Assembly: GCA_009599575.1 (NCBI GenBank) | Contig: VWND01000025.1 | Location: 186,001-250,000, forward strand | Direction: 5' to 3' | Source: Blumeriella jaapii | Taxonomy: Eukaryota > Ascomycota > Leotiomycetes > Helotiales > Drepanopezizaceae | Length of the DNA stretch: 64,000 nucleotides | In this document: in pieces, positions 1-11,917 of the stretch | Layout of the letters: the number at the start of each line of letters is the position of its first letter | Position numbering within the stretch: position 1 is the stretch's first letter | Made by a program: the position numbers and the translations under genes | Notes under the pieces: model-generated | Seen by the model: the letters and a program-made list of their open reading frames with translations, nothing else | The model's database searches: none | What the model was told of the DNA's origin: nothing

Positions 1-774
1 GCTTTTTCGACGATTCTGACAGCGAATTTTTATTTTACGACTTTTCTATTAAACCACAGTTATCTGCTAGATTTTTTCGCTTTATTATCGAATCTAAAAT
101 CGAATTGTACGACGCTAACACTTTAATACCCTTAAACCGACGAATACCCCCAAACCGATTACCTAGCATATCTGCTAACGCTAAAAAATTCACTGCGGTT
201 TAGCAGCTTCAAATCGCTTAAATAATCGCTTAAGCTATCGCCGCCGCTCGTTTTCCAGCTTCCGCTAATATCGCCCGCGACGCTTTTTTTCTATTTCGAG
301 CTTCGCGCGCTTTTACCGCAAACTTCCAATTAATTTCCGAATATTATTTTTTCGTCCTCGATCTAGCTATTTTCCGAATCGAATTATTCAAAATCAAATA
401 TCTTTGCTACGTTTTCAGCGACTATTAAAAAAAATTAAATATAATATATAAAAAATAAATATAAAACTGTTTATTAAAAAATACTTAAAAAACTTTATAT
501 AAAATATAAACTAAGCCAAAATATATTTTAAATATATTATTAGAAAAGCAAAAACTATTATTTTAAAGCATTTAAACCCCGAGTTTTATAATTAAGCCCA
601 ATCGGCCCGAAACGTTTTTCGTATTTTTAATCAACGCTTTTTTAATTACAACCGCGTTTAATCTGCCAAATTGCAATATAATAAGCTTTATATAAATAAC
701 GGTCAAACTTATAATAATTTTCGTTTTTTGTTTATTCGTTACGTAATTATTAGCAAAATTGCTAAAAACCGTTG
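1..774 (+). pseudogene. Gyp2-a gag, central part
   Basis: This is the gag region of Gyp2-a, recognised by alignment to 57360-58140 (Gyp2-d) and to the reverse strand of about 15700-16503 (Gyp2-b). In Gyp2-d the same region reads as an alanine-rich protein with stretches such as FTAAQQL. Gag would form the particle shell. The frame here has several stops, and the zinc-knuckle end of gag lies beyond the inserted Gyp1-a, near 7510. The last 5 bases before the insertion (770-774) are the TSD CGTTG. Confidence 0.65.
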
Positions 775-1043
775 TGTGACGATCTAATCAGTCGAAAGGC
801 TGAGAGATCAGTCAACTGGTCGCCTTGTTCATATGATATAAGAAAACGAGCCTTTGGTTCTGTAACAAAAATATTCACTTAAAATCAACAACTGCAAAAA
901 GCAGAGATTGCTAAAAAAAAAAAGTCTTATATATATAAATAATCTTCACAGTTAATAGGAGACCCACCAAAAAACCAGAAAGCTTGCAACTATACGTAAT
1001 TGCTAGGATGATACGAAAAGTGGCAACAGAATAAATCGTCACA
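775..1043 (-). repeat. Gyp1-a 3' LTR
   Basis: Begins TGTGACGATC and ends ATCGTCACA, giving matched TGTGAC/GTCACA termini. It is the direct copy of 6889-7157 and homologous to LTRs at 12182, 16942, 23078, 23541 and 55159. It lies next to the TSD at 770-774. Confidence 0.92.
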
Positions 1044-1057
1044 CTACCTCTCCGTCC
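1044..1057 (-). other. Gyp1-a polypurine tract
   Basis: On the minus strand this 14-base stretch reads GGACGGAGAGGTAG immediately before the 3' LTR. The sister copy has GGACGGGGGGGTAG at the same place (17204-17217). A purine run here is the normal plus-strand primer site of LTR retrotransposons, and it fixes the element's orientation as minus. Confidence 0.75.
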
Positions 1058-1074
1058 GAAAAAAACGCGCTTTC

Positions 1075-1830
1075 GAGCTTTTATTTATTAATACGTCGTT
1101 ATCCAAATGATCGTACAAATCCAAACCTTCGGAATACGCCTTCAGCCAGTTTATAAGTTTTGCAAAAAAACCGGGAAGCTTTTTATACGCCAAATGAAAA
1201 TCGCGCACTTTTAAAAAAGCATATATAAAATCGGACGCGAAATACCACGTAAAATCTTAATTTAAACTTATTCAAAAAGCTTTATATTAAAAAGTCTTCC
1301 GCTGCACTCGACAAACGATTAATTTTTCGATTTCGTATTCAAGCTTACCAGTTATATTAATAAATTCAAAAGCTAAATTAATTTAATTTAAAAGCGCGTC
1401 GTTAGCTGTTTTACGCAATCGATTAGCGTAAAAAACTAAATATACGTTTATAATACTAAAAAGATTTAGCTTAAAAGCGTTATCGAAAATTTTGGCTACA
1501 ATTTTAAAAAAGCCGTTTATAAAATTGTCGAGCTTGCGAAAAAGCCGAAAAATCGAAAATAAACGCATATCGAGCCATACGTAATCGCCAACGTTAAAAT
1601 CGATCGCGCGGCGAAATTTATTTGCATTTTTATTTATTTTATCGTAAGCTTATTAAAAATGCGATTTAACGAAATTCCAAGCGTCGTAATAGCGGCGAAC
1701 GTACGCACGAGCTTTATCTGCGTTTAGCTTATAAAAAATTAAAAAAAAAAAAAATATCGAATTTCCAATTCCAATTAATATAAAAAGTATAACCGTATAC
1801 AATTTTAAAAAATAAAAAGCCACCTAGACT
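1075..1830 (-). pseudogene. Gyp1-a integrase C-terminal region
   Basis: Remnant of the C-terminal integrase module. The open stretch at 1383-1568 contains RKLDN near its start, followed by FKIVAKIFDNAFKLNL. This is the beta-barrel-like segment that follows the catalytic core in fungal Ty3/gypsy integrases. The sister copy (17447-17728) reads further and includes INVHPVFYANRL. Several stops are visible, so it is not functional. Confidence 0.75.
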
Positions 1831-2620
1831 TTTATAAAAAAAAACCATTTAAGCGAAATCTATTATTAAAAAAAATTCGTTTTAATCGTTTTAATAAAAG
1901 TTTACGAAAGATCGAAAGCGTTTTTACAAATATTAATTGTAAATTTCGGTCTGACCGTCGGTTTTAAAATAAGCGGCTATCGAAAGCTTTAATTGCGTAT
2001 CGAATATTTTGTTTAATTCAGACCAGAAAATAAACTAATATTAAAAGCCACGATCGCTAATAATACTTTTTAAAAAGCCAAAATACTTATATACGTGGAA
2101 TATATACAATTTAGCGAAATTTCGAGCGTCGATATTTTTATAATAAAAAATCGAAATAGCTTGCTTAAAAAAACGATCTATTATTACGAATATATTATCG
2201 TAACCGTATTTGTTTTTGTTAAAGCTGCAAAAATCTATTATAACGTGCTTTCAAAAGTGGTCAAAAACAAAAAAAAACTAAAAAAAGCCGGGGCGTTTAT
2301 TTTTTAAAGCAAAACTCTTTCGATAAACGTAGCAATTGCGATAATATTATTTTACGAAAGCTGTTATATTTCGCTAATAATATTAGTCCGAAAGCAATTG
2401 CGTAGTTTTGCGAACGCTGAAATAAACGGTGGAAATTTGGTCGTGCATTTTTCGTATAAAAGCCAAACGAAAATAATCGACGTCTGATATTATTAAGCGA
2501 TCGTAATATAATAGCAAATCGCGTTTAAATATATACGAAATATTATTAGCGTCGTTTTTTTTCGTAGCGTTTCGTATAGCTTTTTTTCGGAAGGCTATTA
2601 GGCTATTAGCTATGCGATTA
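1830..2620 (-). pseudogene. Gyp1-a integrase, zinc-binding domain and catalytic core
   Basis: Corresponds to 17990-18764 in Gyp1-b. There the HHCC domain is legible (DLLLYYGRLIIPDVDH) and the core retains IISDRG and ETDGQTE. In this copy the frame is broken by stops, so only short stretches read. The small plus-strand frame over 2095-2307 is its antisense shadow. Integrase would insert the cDNA copy into the genome. Confidence 0.75.
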
Positions 2621-2799
2621 GCGTGAAAAAGCTGGTTAACGATACGAAATGCGAAAAAAAAATCAGTTATTTAACGATAAAAACAGCTGTTTCGAAGGCC
2701 GTAAAAAATCGAAGTTTTTTAGTTAAAAAGCGATAATCGATTTAATCGGCTCGAAAAAAAGTTTGCAAACGCTAAATGCGTTTAAAAAAGTTTTAACGG

Positions 2800-3400
2800 T
2801 CGAATTCGTTCGTACGACGTATTAATACGTCAGCCAAAAGATTGTATTTATTTGATTTGTACGTAATAAAAAAGTTGTAGTCGGCGAAAAGCTCGGCCCA
2901 GCGTGCTTATCGAGCGTTTAAAAGTTTAAAAATCATAAAATATTTTAAAATCTTGTAATTAATAATAATTTTAATTTAATAAATTAAATTAATTAATTTA
3001 ATATAAAAGTTGCTTAAAAATTTTACGATTGCGAATATTTTTTTATCGTATACGACGTAGTTTAGCTTTGCGAAAGCTATGGTTTTGCTAAAATAGGCGA
3101 CTAGAAGCTAATCGTCGTTATAAAATTGCGAAAGCATAAAAGTTATTACGCCGTCGGAAGCGTTAGTTTTTAATATGCAAAAAAAGTCTTGCTTATAATA
3201 TTATAAAACTGATGCAATAATAAAAGCTAATATAAAAAAGTCGAAATTCTTCTGATATTTAAAAATAAAATTAAAAAAAACGTTAGCTTTGGTTAAATAA
3301 ACCAAAGGCTTTGCAATTATATCGTAGTTTCGAATAAAACGTCGGTAAAAATTATAAAAACCAAAAAAGTTTTATACATTTTTTATAATAATAAAAAGCT
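2800..3400 (-). pseudogene. Gyp1-a RNase H region
   Basis: Lies between RT and integrase and aligns with about 18960-19560 of Gyp1-b. No uninterrupted frame longer than a few dozen codons remains. It is identified by position and by colinearity with the sister copy rather than by catalytic residues, which I could not read with confidence. Confidence 0.55.
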
Positions 3401-3559
3401 TTTAATAAACGACTACGGAAACTTTTTCTGGATTTATTTTTAAGCTTTTAATCGAGATAATAAAACTTAAATAACGGATCCGAATAACGTTAAATTCAAA
3501 CTTTCGAATATCGGTCTGTAATCCAGCGTCAGCGAGCTTTTAAAACATTTTGCGAACGT

Positions 3560-4358
3560 ATATAACGTATTTTAAAAAGTCGGACGAATAAATAAAAATA
3601 TTATTTAAATATGCAATACAAAAATCGTTTAAATAATCGAAAAAAACGTCGTTTATATAACGTTGATAAATTGCGGATTTATTAATAAAGCCGAAAAATA
3701 GCATTTTGCACTTATAAGCGCCGTAACGCGTACGAAACGTCGTTAATTTTTTACTAACGGGATTTATTCGAATTCTGTAAAAAACTTAACGAATATCGAG
3801 CTTCGTAAAAATTCGCGCTTTCGAAAAACGAACAAAAGTCTTATCGATAAAAGAAAAAAAATAGCGATTTTTACGAATAATATTATTAAAAGTTCGATAA
3901 TCGATATAAAAGCGTAATAAACCGTCGGGTTTTTTAGCGAAAAGCATTAAAGCAGCGAAAAAAACGATAAAAAATTCGATAAAGCTTTTATTAAAATTAT
4001 TTTACAAATAAGTTTTAATAATTTCGAGCTTTAAAATCGATATTTTATATAAAAAAATGTATTTCAGCTTTTTTTTATTTATAATAAGCTCGATCTTATA
4101 GTCGTAGGGCCGGTAAAAAGCTAGCTCGTTACTGGCGGTCTTAGAAAATACGTATTCGAAGTTTTTATACTCCGAGAAAAAAAATTCGAAAAAAAGTTTA
4201 TTCGAAATTAATTTTGCTAAGCTGGTTAAAAAGGTCGAAATCGATATTTCGTTCGTTCTGAAACGTTCGAAAAAATTGTAAGATTGGGTTTTAAAAAAAG
4301 TATTATACGTAAAGTCGTTTAGTATTTTGTCGATTTCGTACAAAAAAATTAAAAACAT
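3560..4358 (-). pseudogene. Gyp1-a reverse transcriptase
   Basis: The open stretch 4002-4358 is the RT N-terminal part, with YKNFEYVFSKTASNEL and the RPYDYKIEL motif typical of fungal Ty3/gypsy elements. Downstream, near 3600, the catalytic box reads YLNNIFIYSS where YLDD is expected. Both aspartates have become asparagine by G-to-A change on the coding strand. Stops occur between the blocks. The enzyme would have copied element RNA into cDNA and is certainly inactive. Confidence 0.85.
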
Positions 4359-4584
4359 TTCAATTGCTTTTTTTCTGAAAATCAGCTTAAAAGCGTATGC
4401 AATAATTTGGCAGATGGAAATTAAATAAGCAATGGATTAAAAGACTCGTTTTCGAACTGATCGTTTAAAAGATTCAAAAGATAATTTGTTTAAACTATCG
4501 ATTATATTAAGCTGAAAGGCCATCGCGGCGAAAGCTTTTTTTCGGTTTTTAATATAACTATTTTTCGTAGAACGAAAAAGCTGT

Positions 4585-4632
4585 TTTAACGAAGGAAAAA
4601 AAAAAAAAAAAAAAAAAAAAATAAAAAAAAAA
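4585..4632 (+). repeat. Poly-A tract inside Gyp1-a
   Basis: About 45 bases of nearly pure A with a single T, in the protease-RT linker. The sister copy has a shorter A-rich run with G interruptions near 20758-20800. The longer tract therefore arose by loss of G to A, by slippage, or by both. It is not a LINE or SINE tail, because it is internal to an LTR element and has no TSD next to it. Confidence 0.8.
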
Positions 4633-4649
4633 TCGTCAGTTTGAGAAAA

Positions 4650-5290
4650 TGGTGGTATGATTTTTTGTATTATTCCATTGGCGTCGCCATCGAAATTAGC
4701 ACCGCGAATAAAATTCGACCTTTTCGCGCTTCGCACAACGTCGTAAATCTGCCACAATTGGTCAAGGTTTTTATCACGTTTTACAGCGTCGTTTTAATAG
4801 CGAAATTGAATTTTTCGAAAATGCAAATAAAAGATTTTAATACAACGAACGTAAAAGGCTGTAAAAAAATAAAACTTCGGCCAATAAAACTTGCGTTTAT
4901 TACAATTTAATAAAATTTGGTGTTCGGCCAGCTAAGTTTTTTCTAAAATCATACCATAATTTTCGAAATTAATAATTAAAAAAAAAGTAAACGATTGTAT
5001 TCGATTATTAATAATAAAATTGAAAAGCGTAAAATATATAATTAAATAGCCACGAGCTTTATTATACTTTTTATAAAAAAAAAAACCGGGAAAAGTTAAA
5101 TCAAAGGTTTTAAAAAAAAAAAAAAATTTAATTAGCGCCGAATCGATCAACGTATAATCGTTCGTTTTAAAATCGGCGAGCGCCTTTACTTTGTACGAAA
5201 AACTATTTTTAATAAAAATAACGGGAATTATTAATAAATCGCTATTAAAAAACTTTCGAATATTAAAATAACGCATATCGCGCAACACGC
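4650..5290 (-). pseudogene. Gyp1-a aspartic protease region
   Basis: The open stretch 4932-5288 reads VKALADFKTNDYTLIDSALI, where a retropepsin DSG box is expected (RIP has altered the glycine context). Further on comes NFENYGMILEKT, matching the conserved ILG-type segment near the end of gypsy proteases. A second frame at 4437-4757 covers the linker to RT. The protease would cut the Gag-Pol polyprotein. Active-site residues are degraded. Confidence 0.7.
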
Positions 5291-5448
5291 TTAAAAAAAA
5301 AGCTTTACTTAAATCTAAGCGTTTCCCCGACTGGCGGAAAAGCCTTCGACTTTCTCGTATGCGTTTTAAAAATCGTTTGGAAAAAGATTTTCGTTTTTAC
5401 TACTATTATCAAAAGGCGAATTTTCGGCCGATTCGACCTCGTTCACAT

Positions 5449-6400
5449 TTACCAGCCTAAAAAAGCTTTTAAATGGAACCGAAAATCGGCCCGTAAAAAA
5501 TCGTGCAGATTGGCCTTTCTGAACTTTTTAATATGAAATAAAAAACGAACGTTATCGTTGGTCCGATCGAAAAAGAAAAACGCTAAAAGGGGCGTTTTGG
5601 CGTGAAAAAAAGGGAAAAACAGCAAAAAGCTGAGAAAAAGCCTGTAAAACATTTAAACGATTTTCGTACGTACGATTTGACTCGTAATACGTTTTGATTA
5701 AAAACCTATCATTTTAATAGGTAATGGATTTGATTAAAAAGCGACTCGCGTATAAAATTCGTTTAGCCAATTGATTTTGTTTTTTTTAACGGACGGCGGT
5801 AAGTTAATTTTTAAAAATCGTTATACGCGCTTATTCTAAATGCAGCTTTTTTCGTAAACGCTTTAGTATTTTATCGCGAAAAACGTTTCGAAGCTGTTTA
5901 TTAATTCGTATTTAAACGTTCGCTGCGAAAATAAAAAATCGCAAATAAAATCGCTATCGTCGTACGTATTTATTGCAAGCATTTTAAATTCGTCTTCGGC
6001 CTTTTAAACGTTTAAAAAGTCGGCCAAGAAATCGGCGACCTTTTTAATTAATTTTTCGAAAAATATAAAATCGGAACGGTCCAAAATACGCAAAATCAAA
6101 AACTTTTTTGCTACGCCTTTAGTTTAATCGAATATATAATTTTTGCGAAATCGATCGCCAGCGAAATAATCGTAGTAAAATTCGAAATTATCGAAAATTT
6201 TAATTTCCTAATGGCGTGCTTTGTAATTTTTACTATTATTTAGCTTAAACTCAAAATTCGAAACGCGTTTTATACGAGCTAATCGAAAATCAGCAAATAA
6301 ATAAAAACCGTAGCGTTTAAAAAGCGCGCTAAAATCTTGGCCGTTATAGAAAAATCCAAAAAAAATTCGCGAAAAGCATAAAAGTTAATCTGCAGCGTTT
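5449..6400 (-). pseudogene. Gyp1-a gag
   Basis: Minus-strand translation over about 5800-6350 gives a gag-like matrix/capsid sequence in pieces, including FLADFLNV and FKMLAINTYDDSDFICDF. Stops lie mainly at expected Trp and Gln codons. Gag would form the virus-like particle. It sits next to the 5' leader as expected for a Ty3/gypsy element. No intact zinc knuckle could be read at its 3' end. Confidence 0.7.
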
Positions 6401-6888
6401 GTTAATTAAAATAAAATATTGCGAAAAAAAAAAAAAGCAGCAGATTCGCGACTAGCAAAAGCACGTTCGATAAATTCTATCAAACGCTCTGATTAAAAAA
6501 TCTGTCGCAATCGTATAATCTTCAGAAATTATCGTTCACGCTTTTACGCTTTTTTCAATTGATTTTACAAAAATCTCAACTGAACGCTCTCAGCGCTAGG
6601 CTGCAAAAAAAAAGGTGGCAGGCGAAATGGTTGGCGCTCTGCCCTTTCCTTTGTTCTTCTTTCCTCGGAGGGAGGCTGCTTTTTCGCTGATTGAGAGGGA
6701 GGTTGTGGTGTAGTAGCAGAAGCTGAAAAGCTCTGCTAAAAAAGGGATCGTTAAACAGAAGCCATCCTTCGCAAAATGCGGAAATAAGCCTTTTCACGAC
6801 CGGTCGATCACCTTAGTATGACCCGTAAGGAATTCGAAAGAAAAAATAGTTTACGCCGTCGCTAGCGTAGAAAAAAAATTATTAATAA
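6400..6888 (-). other. Gyp1-a 5' leader and gag start region
   Basis: About 490 bp between the 5' LTR and the recognisable gag. It is less AT-rich than the pol region. The minus-strand frame 6576-6797 spans it, and I could not decide whether that frame or another is the true gag N-terminus. The same leader is seen at 22600-23077 and at 55426-56005. The bases next to the LTR (TTATTAATAA on the minus strand) do not resemble a tRNA 3' end I can name. Confidence 0.55.
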
Positions 6889-7157
6889 TATAACGATCTA
6901 ATCAGTCGAAAAGCTAAGAAATTAATCAACTAATCGCTTTGTTCATATAATATAAAAAAACGAGCCTTTAATTCTGTAACAAAAATATTCACTTAGAATC
7001 AACAACTGCAAAAAGCAGAGATTGCTAAAAGAAAAGAGCCTTATATACATGAATAGTCTCCACAATTGATAAAAAACCCACCAGGAGACCAAGGAGCTTG
7101 CAACTATACGTAATTGCTGGGGTGACACGAGAGGTGGCAACAGAGTGAATCGTCACA
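6889..7157 (-). repeat. Gyp1-a 5' LTR
   Basis: Direct copy of 775-1043, beginning TATAACGATC (TGTGAC damaged by G-to-A) and ending ATCGTCACA, followed by TSD CGTTG at 7158-7162. As the 5' LTR of a minus-strand element it would carry the promoter. A conserved box CAGTCGAAAAGCTAAGA sits near its + strand left end. Confidence 0.92.
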
Positions 7158-7162
7158 CGTTG

Positions 7163-7700
7163 ATTTAAAAATATATGCGAAAAAATTACTTTTATTTTTA
7201 AATACGATTTCCGAATAAAAAAATATAAAATAAATAATAATTATATTATTTTAAACGAGTTTTTAGCCGTTGGGAATAAAAAATCACGCAATATCCGAGT
7301 TAAAAAAATAATTTCTGCTTGTCGTATAAATTATTTTTCCTTTGCTATAGCTTTTGCTAATCAGGATTTTAAGCGTATTTCCGGTATTTTTAAAATTTTA
7401 TAACGTTTTATTTTTTTAACTTTTTTTGTTCGTATAACTTTTTTTTTTTTAGCAAAAATTTTTACAAGCGTATAACTATTATTTCTGCTATCCTCGGTTT
7501 TTTTCGCTTAGCTGCGCGTTTTTTCAACGTTTATTATAATTACGGTAAATTCGGCCATTTCGCAAACGTTTGCTTCGACGCTAAATTTAATCGCAAAATC
7601 GCCGAAATAGCTATCGACGAAAAGCAAAACGATTTGTTAAAAAACTTTTAAGCCGTAGCAAAAACTTTTATTATAATAAAAAATTCGATTTATAAAAGGA
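7163..7700 (+). pseudogene. Gyp2-a gag C-terminus with zinc knuckle
   Basis: After the Gyp1-a insertion the gag of Gyp2-a resumes. Around 7515-7580 it reads YNYGKFGHFANVCFDAKF, a CCHC zinc knuckle with the G-H-C spacing kept and the first cysteines lost, probably to tyrosine by G-to-A. The knuckle would bind element RNA in the particle. The equivalent on Gyp2-b is near 15230-15370 on the minus strand. Confidence 0.72.
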
Positions 7701-7739
7701 TTTGAAATTTAACCAGCGCTTTTTAATAAAAAAGCGACA

Positions 7740-8100
7740 GTTTTTAATTTTTATAAAACTAATACGTAATAAATTATATATTAAAACATTTGTATATATC
7801 GATAGCGAAGCTAATATTTTCGATACGATTAAAACTTTTTTAACGTATTAATTTTTTTAACGTTTCGAAATAAATTTTATTCGGCTGCATAAGCTTATTA
7901 TATCCACCGGCTATAATAGCGAGCCGGAAAAGCTTATTTTTTCTGCTATTTTTTTTTTTTTTATAATTAACCGACGTCGTATAAATCTTTTTTTTCTGAT
8001 TATAAACCTGAGTTTTACCGACGTTTTTATTAATCGCAATTTTTTATAGCATTACGATTTAAAACAAGCATATAACCAAAAAAAAAACCAAAATAAAATG
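7740..8100 (+). pseudogene. Gyp2-a aspartic protease
   Basis: Translation gives KTFVYIDSEANIF, the retropepsin D-S/T-G box with the glycine changed to glutamate. Downstream come INRRRINLFFLIINL and a segment DVFINR, the usual second half of a gypsy protease. It lies between the gag zinc knuckle and RT, as expected. Stops and the damaged active site make it inactive. Confidence 0.75.
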
Positions 8101-8879
8101 GCTATTCGATATGCCCGTTATTTTTTATTTTAATAAGCAATTATTCGTCGATTTTAATTAACGGAAAAAGCTTAAAATGCTTAATCGCATATATTAAAAA
8201 AATGCAAACAAACGAAACAGCGCAATAAAAATCTTATATACTTTTATTAATATTTTTACGACGATTAAAAAAGCCTATTTAAGCTTTAGAATTAATAAAC
8301 TTTCCACGTTTATACGAAATTTCAAAAGCAATTTATATAAAATAAAAAAGTTTTTTATTAGCAGCTCTGAACCGACCAAGCCGGTTTTTCTAACCGGGCC
8401 AATTGCTACCCTTTTTATTTCCAATTGCAACATCAGCTGTATTTCCGTTTTTATATTTAGCGTTTTACAAATACGTTACGAAAAGCGAATGCGAGCCGTA
8501 AAAAAAAAAATTTATTATTATCCAGCAATTATACGTTTATTGCTTTTGTATATAATATAAAAAAAAACGTTTTTTCGCCGTACGAAAATCGCCGAATTTA
8601 AAAAAATTATATAATTCGCGGTAATAAAAAGCATTCCCGTTCCCGACGCTTTGTAAACCAAATATAACGACAACGTGTTTTTTTGTAAAAAAGCTTTTTT
8701 TTCCAATTTAATACTCGAAGTTTGAAAAACTGTGTTTTATAAACAAAAAAGCGATAAATTCGCTTTTCGCCGCTTTGGTATAAAATTATAAAATATATTT
8801 TGCTACGGAAAATACGTTTTTTATAAAATTATTTAAACGCTTTACGAATAAACAGCTTACAAAAGTCAAAAGCTATATT

Positions 8880-9500
8880 TTCGATAATTTATATAAAAGC
8901 TTTATTAAACCTTTTAATATTTTTTTCACCGCTCCGATTTTATTTATTAAAAAGTCAAACGGCTTTATACGCTTATATATCGATTATCGCAAGCTTAACG
9001 ATTTTACGAAAAAAGATTTTTATCTTTTGTTTTTAATCGACGAAATGCTAGCGCGAATTATTAAAATTAAAATATTTACGAAAATTAATATTTAATAAAT
9101 ATTTAATCGAATCCGAATATTCGAAAAATTTAAAAAAATCAATTAATTTTCGCATTCGATACGATATATATAAATATAAGATTTTTTCGTTCGGCCTTAT
9201 TAATAAGCCCGTTATATTTCAACGCTTTATTAATAATATTTTTATAAAGCATTTAAATAATTTTTGCTCGGCGTATTTTAACGATATTTTTATTTATTCC
9301 GCGAATAATTTAAAATATAAAATCTACGTTAAAAAAGTTTTGTCGATTCTAAAAAAACACGGCTTAAAAGCTAATATTAAAAAGTGCGAGTTTAATATTA
9401 TGAAAACCAAATTTTTAAATTTCGTTATTAATATTTAAAATATCGAAATAAATCCGAAAAAAATCGCTATTATTAAAAATTAGCAATATACAGCGAATAT
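8880..9500 (+). pseudogene. Gyp2-a reverse transcriptase
   Basis: Reads IKKSNGFIRLYIDYRKLND and then LIDEMLARI, the fingers/palm motifs of Ty3/gypsy RT. Near 9270 the catalytic box reads AYFNDIFIYSA where YLDD is expected, so the first catalytic aspartate is asparagine. Multiple stops are present. The same motif is legible in the inverted copy at 13787-13993. This region identifies Gyp2 as Ty3/gypsy. Confidence 0.88.
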
Positions 9501-10160
9501 ACGAAGCGTGCAAAACTTTTTAAACTTTTGTAATTTTTATAAACGTTTTATAACCGGCTACAGCCGCATTTACCGCTTTTTTATTATTTTTACAAGCAAA
9601 AACGTTTTTTTCGTATTCGAAAAAAAAACAGAAAAACGTATAAAAAGCATTGCGCAAAGCTTTGTTAAATGCTTTTATTTTATGTTATTGCGATTTTTAT
9701 AAGCAAACGCGCCTAAAAACCGATTTTTTTAATAAAATAATAATTGGCGTATTATCGTAATTGCAAAAAAAAAATTTTTATTATCCGGTCGGTTTTTTTT
9801 TTAAAATTATAATCGACGCCGAATTTAATTATCCGATTTACGACAAAAAGCTTTTCGCTATTTTTCGCTTTTTTAAAAATTATAAGCCGAAGCTGTTAAG
9901 CGTTTAAAAAAACATATATATATATACCGATTATCGCGCTTTGAAATATTTTATAATAATCAAAAACTTTTCGGCCCGATAAATCCGATAAGCCGAATTT
10001 TTCGCCGACTTTTATTTTACAATTATATATCGGTCGGAAATTATTAATACGTTCGCTGATATTTTTTTTCGCAAAAACCAAAATATTTTTTTATTAAAAG
10101 CACGATAGCGAATAGCTCGAAAACAGCAAATGCTTTTAAACGATAAGTTAAATTTTTAGA
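9500..10160 (+). pseudogene. Gyp2-a RT connection and RNase H
   Basis: Contains FLNFCNFYKRFITGYSRI (the FLGxxNFYRRFI block at the RT/RNase H boundary), followed by IIDAEFNYPIYDKKLFAI and YTDYRALKYF. These are recognisable gypsy RNase H segments. The open stretch 9508-9702 covers the first block. RNase H would remove the RNA strand during cDNA synthesis. Stops are frequent. Confidence 0.8.
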
Positions 10161-11650
10161 TTTTGAAAAAAATAACTGCTAAAAGCATAACCACGCTAGC
10201 GTTTATAAAAATAGCATCCGATAAACGCGATAACGATAGCATTTTCTTCAAAAAAAACAGCGAAAACGAAAAGAATAAAATGCTTATAAAAAAATTTGCA
10301 AACCTAATTTTCGTAATCGCATACGATATGCATAATTATACAATTATAAATAATTTGCTGCAAGCCAATAAAAATTTTTTTTTTTTTCGAAGCGCAACGA
10401 GCGTAAGCCCGCAATTACAGCTTTAATTATTAATTGCGACAAAACAAATTGTTTTTTCAAAGCAAATTAATAATGCTTTTGAAACTTTTCGAATTGCGAA
10501 TTTTTTTAATTCGATATATTTACGAACAGCTTTGCGTAATATACGCTAAAATAAAAAAAATAAAGCTTTTAATCGGTCGCAAATACTATTAGAAAATTAT
10601 AAAAATAAATATATAATAATACGTTTCGAATTATTATTATATACGAATAAAAGCTAAACGCGATAAAACCCCGGGCTTTTTAAAGCTTTTGCTTATACTC
10701 AGCAAGTTTTATTAATATTTAATGATAGATTTTACGAAGCTTTTATTAAACGAAAATAATTACGACTTCGTTTTCGTAATAATAAATCGTTTATTTAAAA
10801 AGCTTTTGTCAGTTTTTTGCTATAAAACTATTATAGCGAAAAAACTGACAATTTTGTTTTTGATTTATTAAATGCGTTATTTCGGCATGCCGGATTTAAT
10901 TATTTCGGACCGAAAAGCTTAATTTATTTCGGTTTTTTAGCAAAAGCTTTGCCGTATATTAAAAATCAAAATTAAATTAATTATTACGTATAATTTTAAT
11001 ATCGATAAATAAATCGAAATAATAAACTAATATATTAAGCAACGCTTTCGCTTTTTTTGCTTTTATTATTAAAACAATTGAAAACGCTTATTATTTTTAA
11101 TAAATATTATACAGCTGATTTTGTCGTACGAATTTTTCGGCAACGTTTTTCCTTTTTAAATTTTAAATAAATACAAGGCTCGCATATTTTGAAATATAAA
11201 TAATTTTCGTTTTTTTCGCTCGGCTATCGAAAAGCTTAACCGCGACGAAGCTTTGCATTTGGCCTTCCGAGCTAAAAAAATTATAAAATACGCGCAATCG
11301 TTTATTACGTAATAATAAGCCAAAATAAAACGTTTCGCTAATTTGCATAAACGATTAATAAATTAAAATATAAACGACGAAGTATTAGTAAATATTAAAA
11401 ATTAAAAGCTCGATCGATTTTTCCGAAAGCTTTTAAACAAATAATACGGCCTAGTCAAAATCGTCGATAAAAAAAAAAAAATTTAAAAGCTTAACCTTTC
11501 CGCAGATTAATTAATTTATTTAATTTTCCATTTATATTCGCTCCGAAAGCATATTAGCAATTTTTTATCTGGCCAACGCCGCTTCGAACCAGCTTTTATT
11601 TAATTATTTTTAAATAAACGAAATAAAAAATCGAAAAAATAATAAATTCG
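10160..11650 (+). pseudogene. Gyp2-a integrase
   Basis: An N-terminal linker frame runs over 10163-10426. The catalytic core follows at about 10740-11030, reading YDFVFVIINRLFKK, then GMPDLIISDRKA (the second catalytic Asp kept) and DKEIEIIN-like sequence, where a stop and changes obscure the glutamate box. The C-terminal part near 11390-11640 contains DRFFRKLL and LSGQRRFEPAF, typical of the terminal module. The part after about 10245 has no counterpart in the truncated inverted copy. Confidence 0.78.
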
Positions 11651-11917
11651 AAATTGTATAAAAAAGTATTGCAATACCAGATTAATTAAAAAAGCGCTAA
11701 TAAAAATTTCGAATAATACTTTTGTTTTAACGTTATAACGGCCTTTTATATTTTTTAAGCATTCCACCGATCGCATTCTACCGTCAAAAATCTTTTACGA
11801 GCGCTTTCCGCATAGTTGCAAATTTACAACGAAAACAAAAAAGATTATACAAAATTGAAAAACAATAAACTTATAATCGCAACTGCGCGGACGCAGTTTT
11901 TCGGAAGGAAAAGGTAA
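11650..11917 (+). other. Gyp2-a 3' non-coding tail
   Basis: Between the integrase end and the 3' LTR. No domain was recognised. It ends with a moderately purine-rich stretch, TCGGAAGGAAAAGGTAA at 11901-11917, directly before the LTR, a plausible polypurine tract. Confidence 0.6.

Larger units (their letters stand above)
775..7157 (-). mobile_element. Gyp1-a, complete but dead Ty3/gypsy retrotransposon
   Basis: Full-length element of 6383 bp between two 269-bp LTRs (775-1043 and 6889-7157), flanked by the 5-bp TSD CGTTG (770-774 and 7158-7162). The gene order read on the minus strand is gag, protease, RT, RNase H, integrase, C-terminal tail. A purine-rich tract (GGACGGAGAGGTAG on the minus strand, 1044-1057) abuts the left LTR and is the likely polypurine tract, so the right LTR is the 5' LTR. 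The sister copy at 16942-23339 aligns throughout at an offset of about 16.16 kb. The differences are mostly C/T and G/A. Confidence 0.93.

Noticed and set aside
4585..4632. Poly-A tract as the tail of a LINE or SINE
   Set aside because: It is internal to Gyp1-a and aligned with an A-rich run in Gyp1-b. No TSD or non-LTR domain is nearby.
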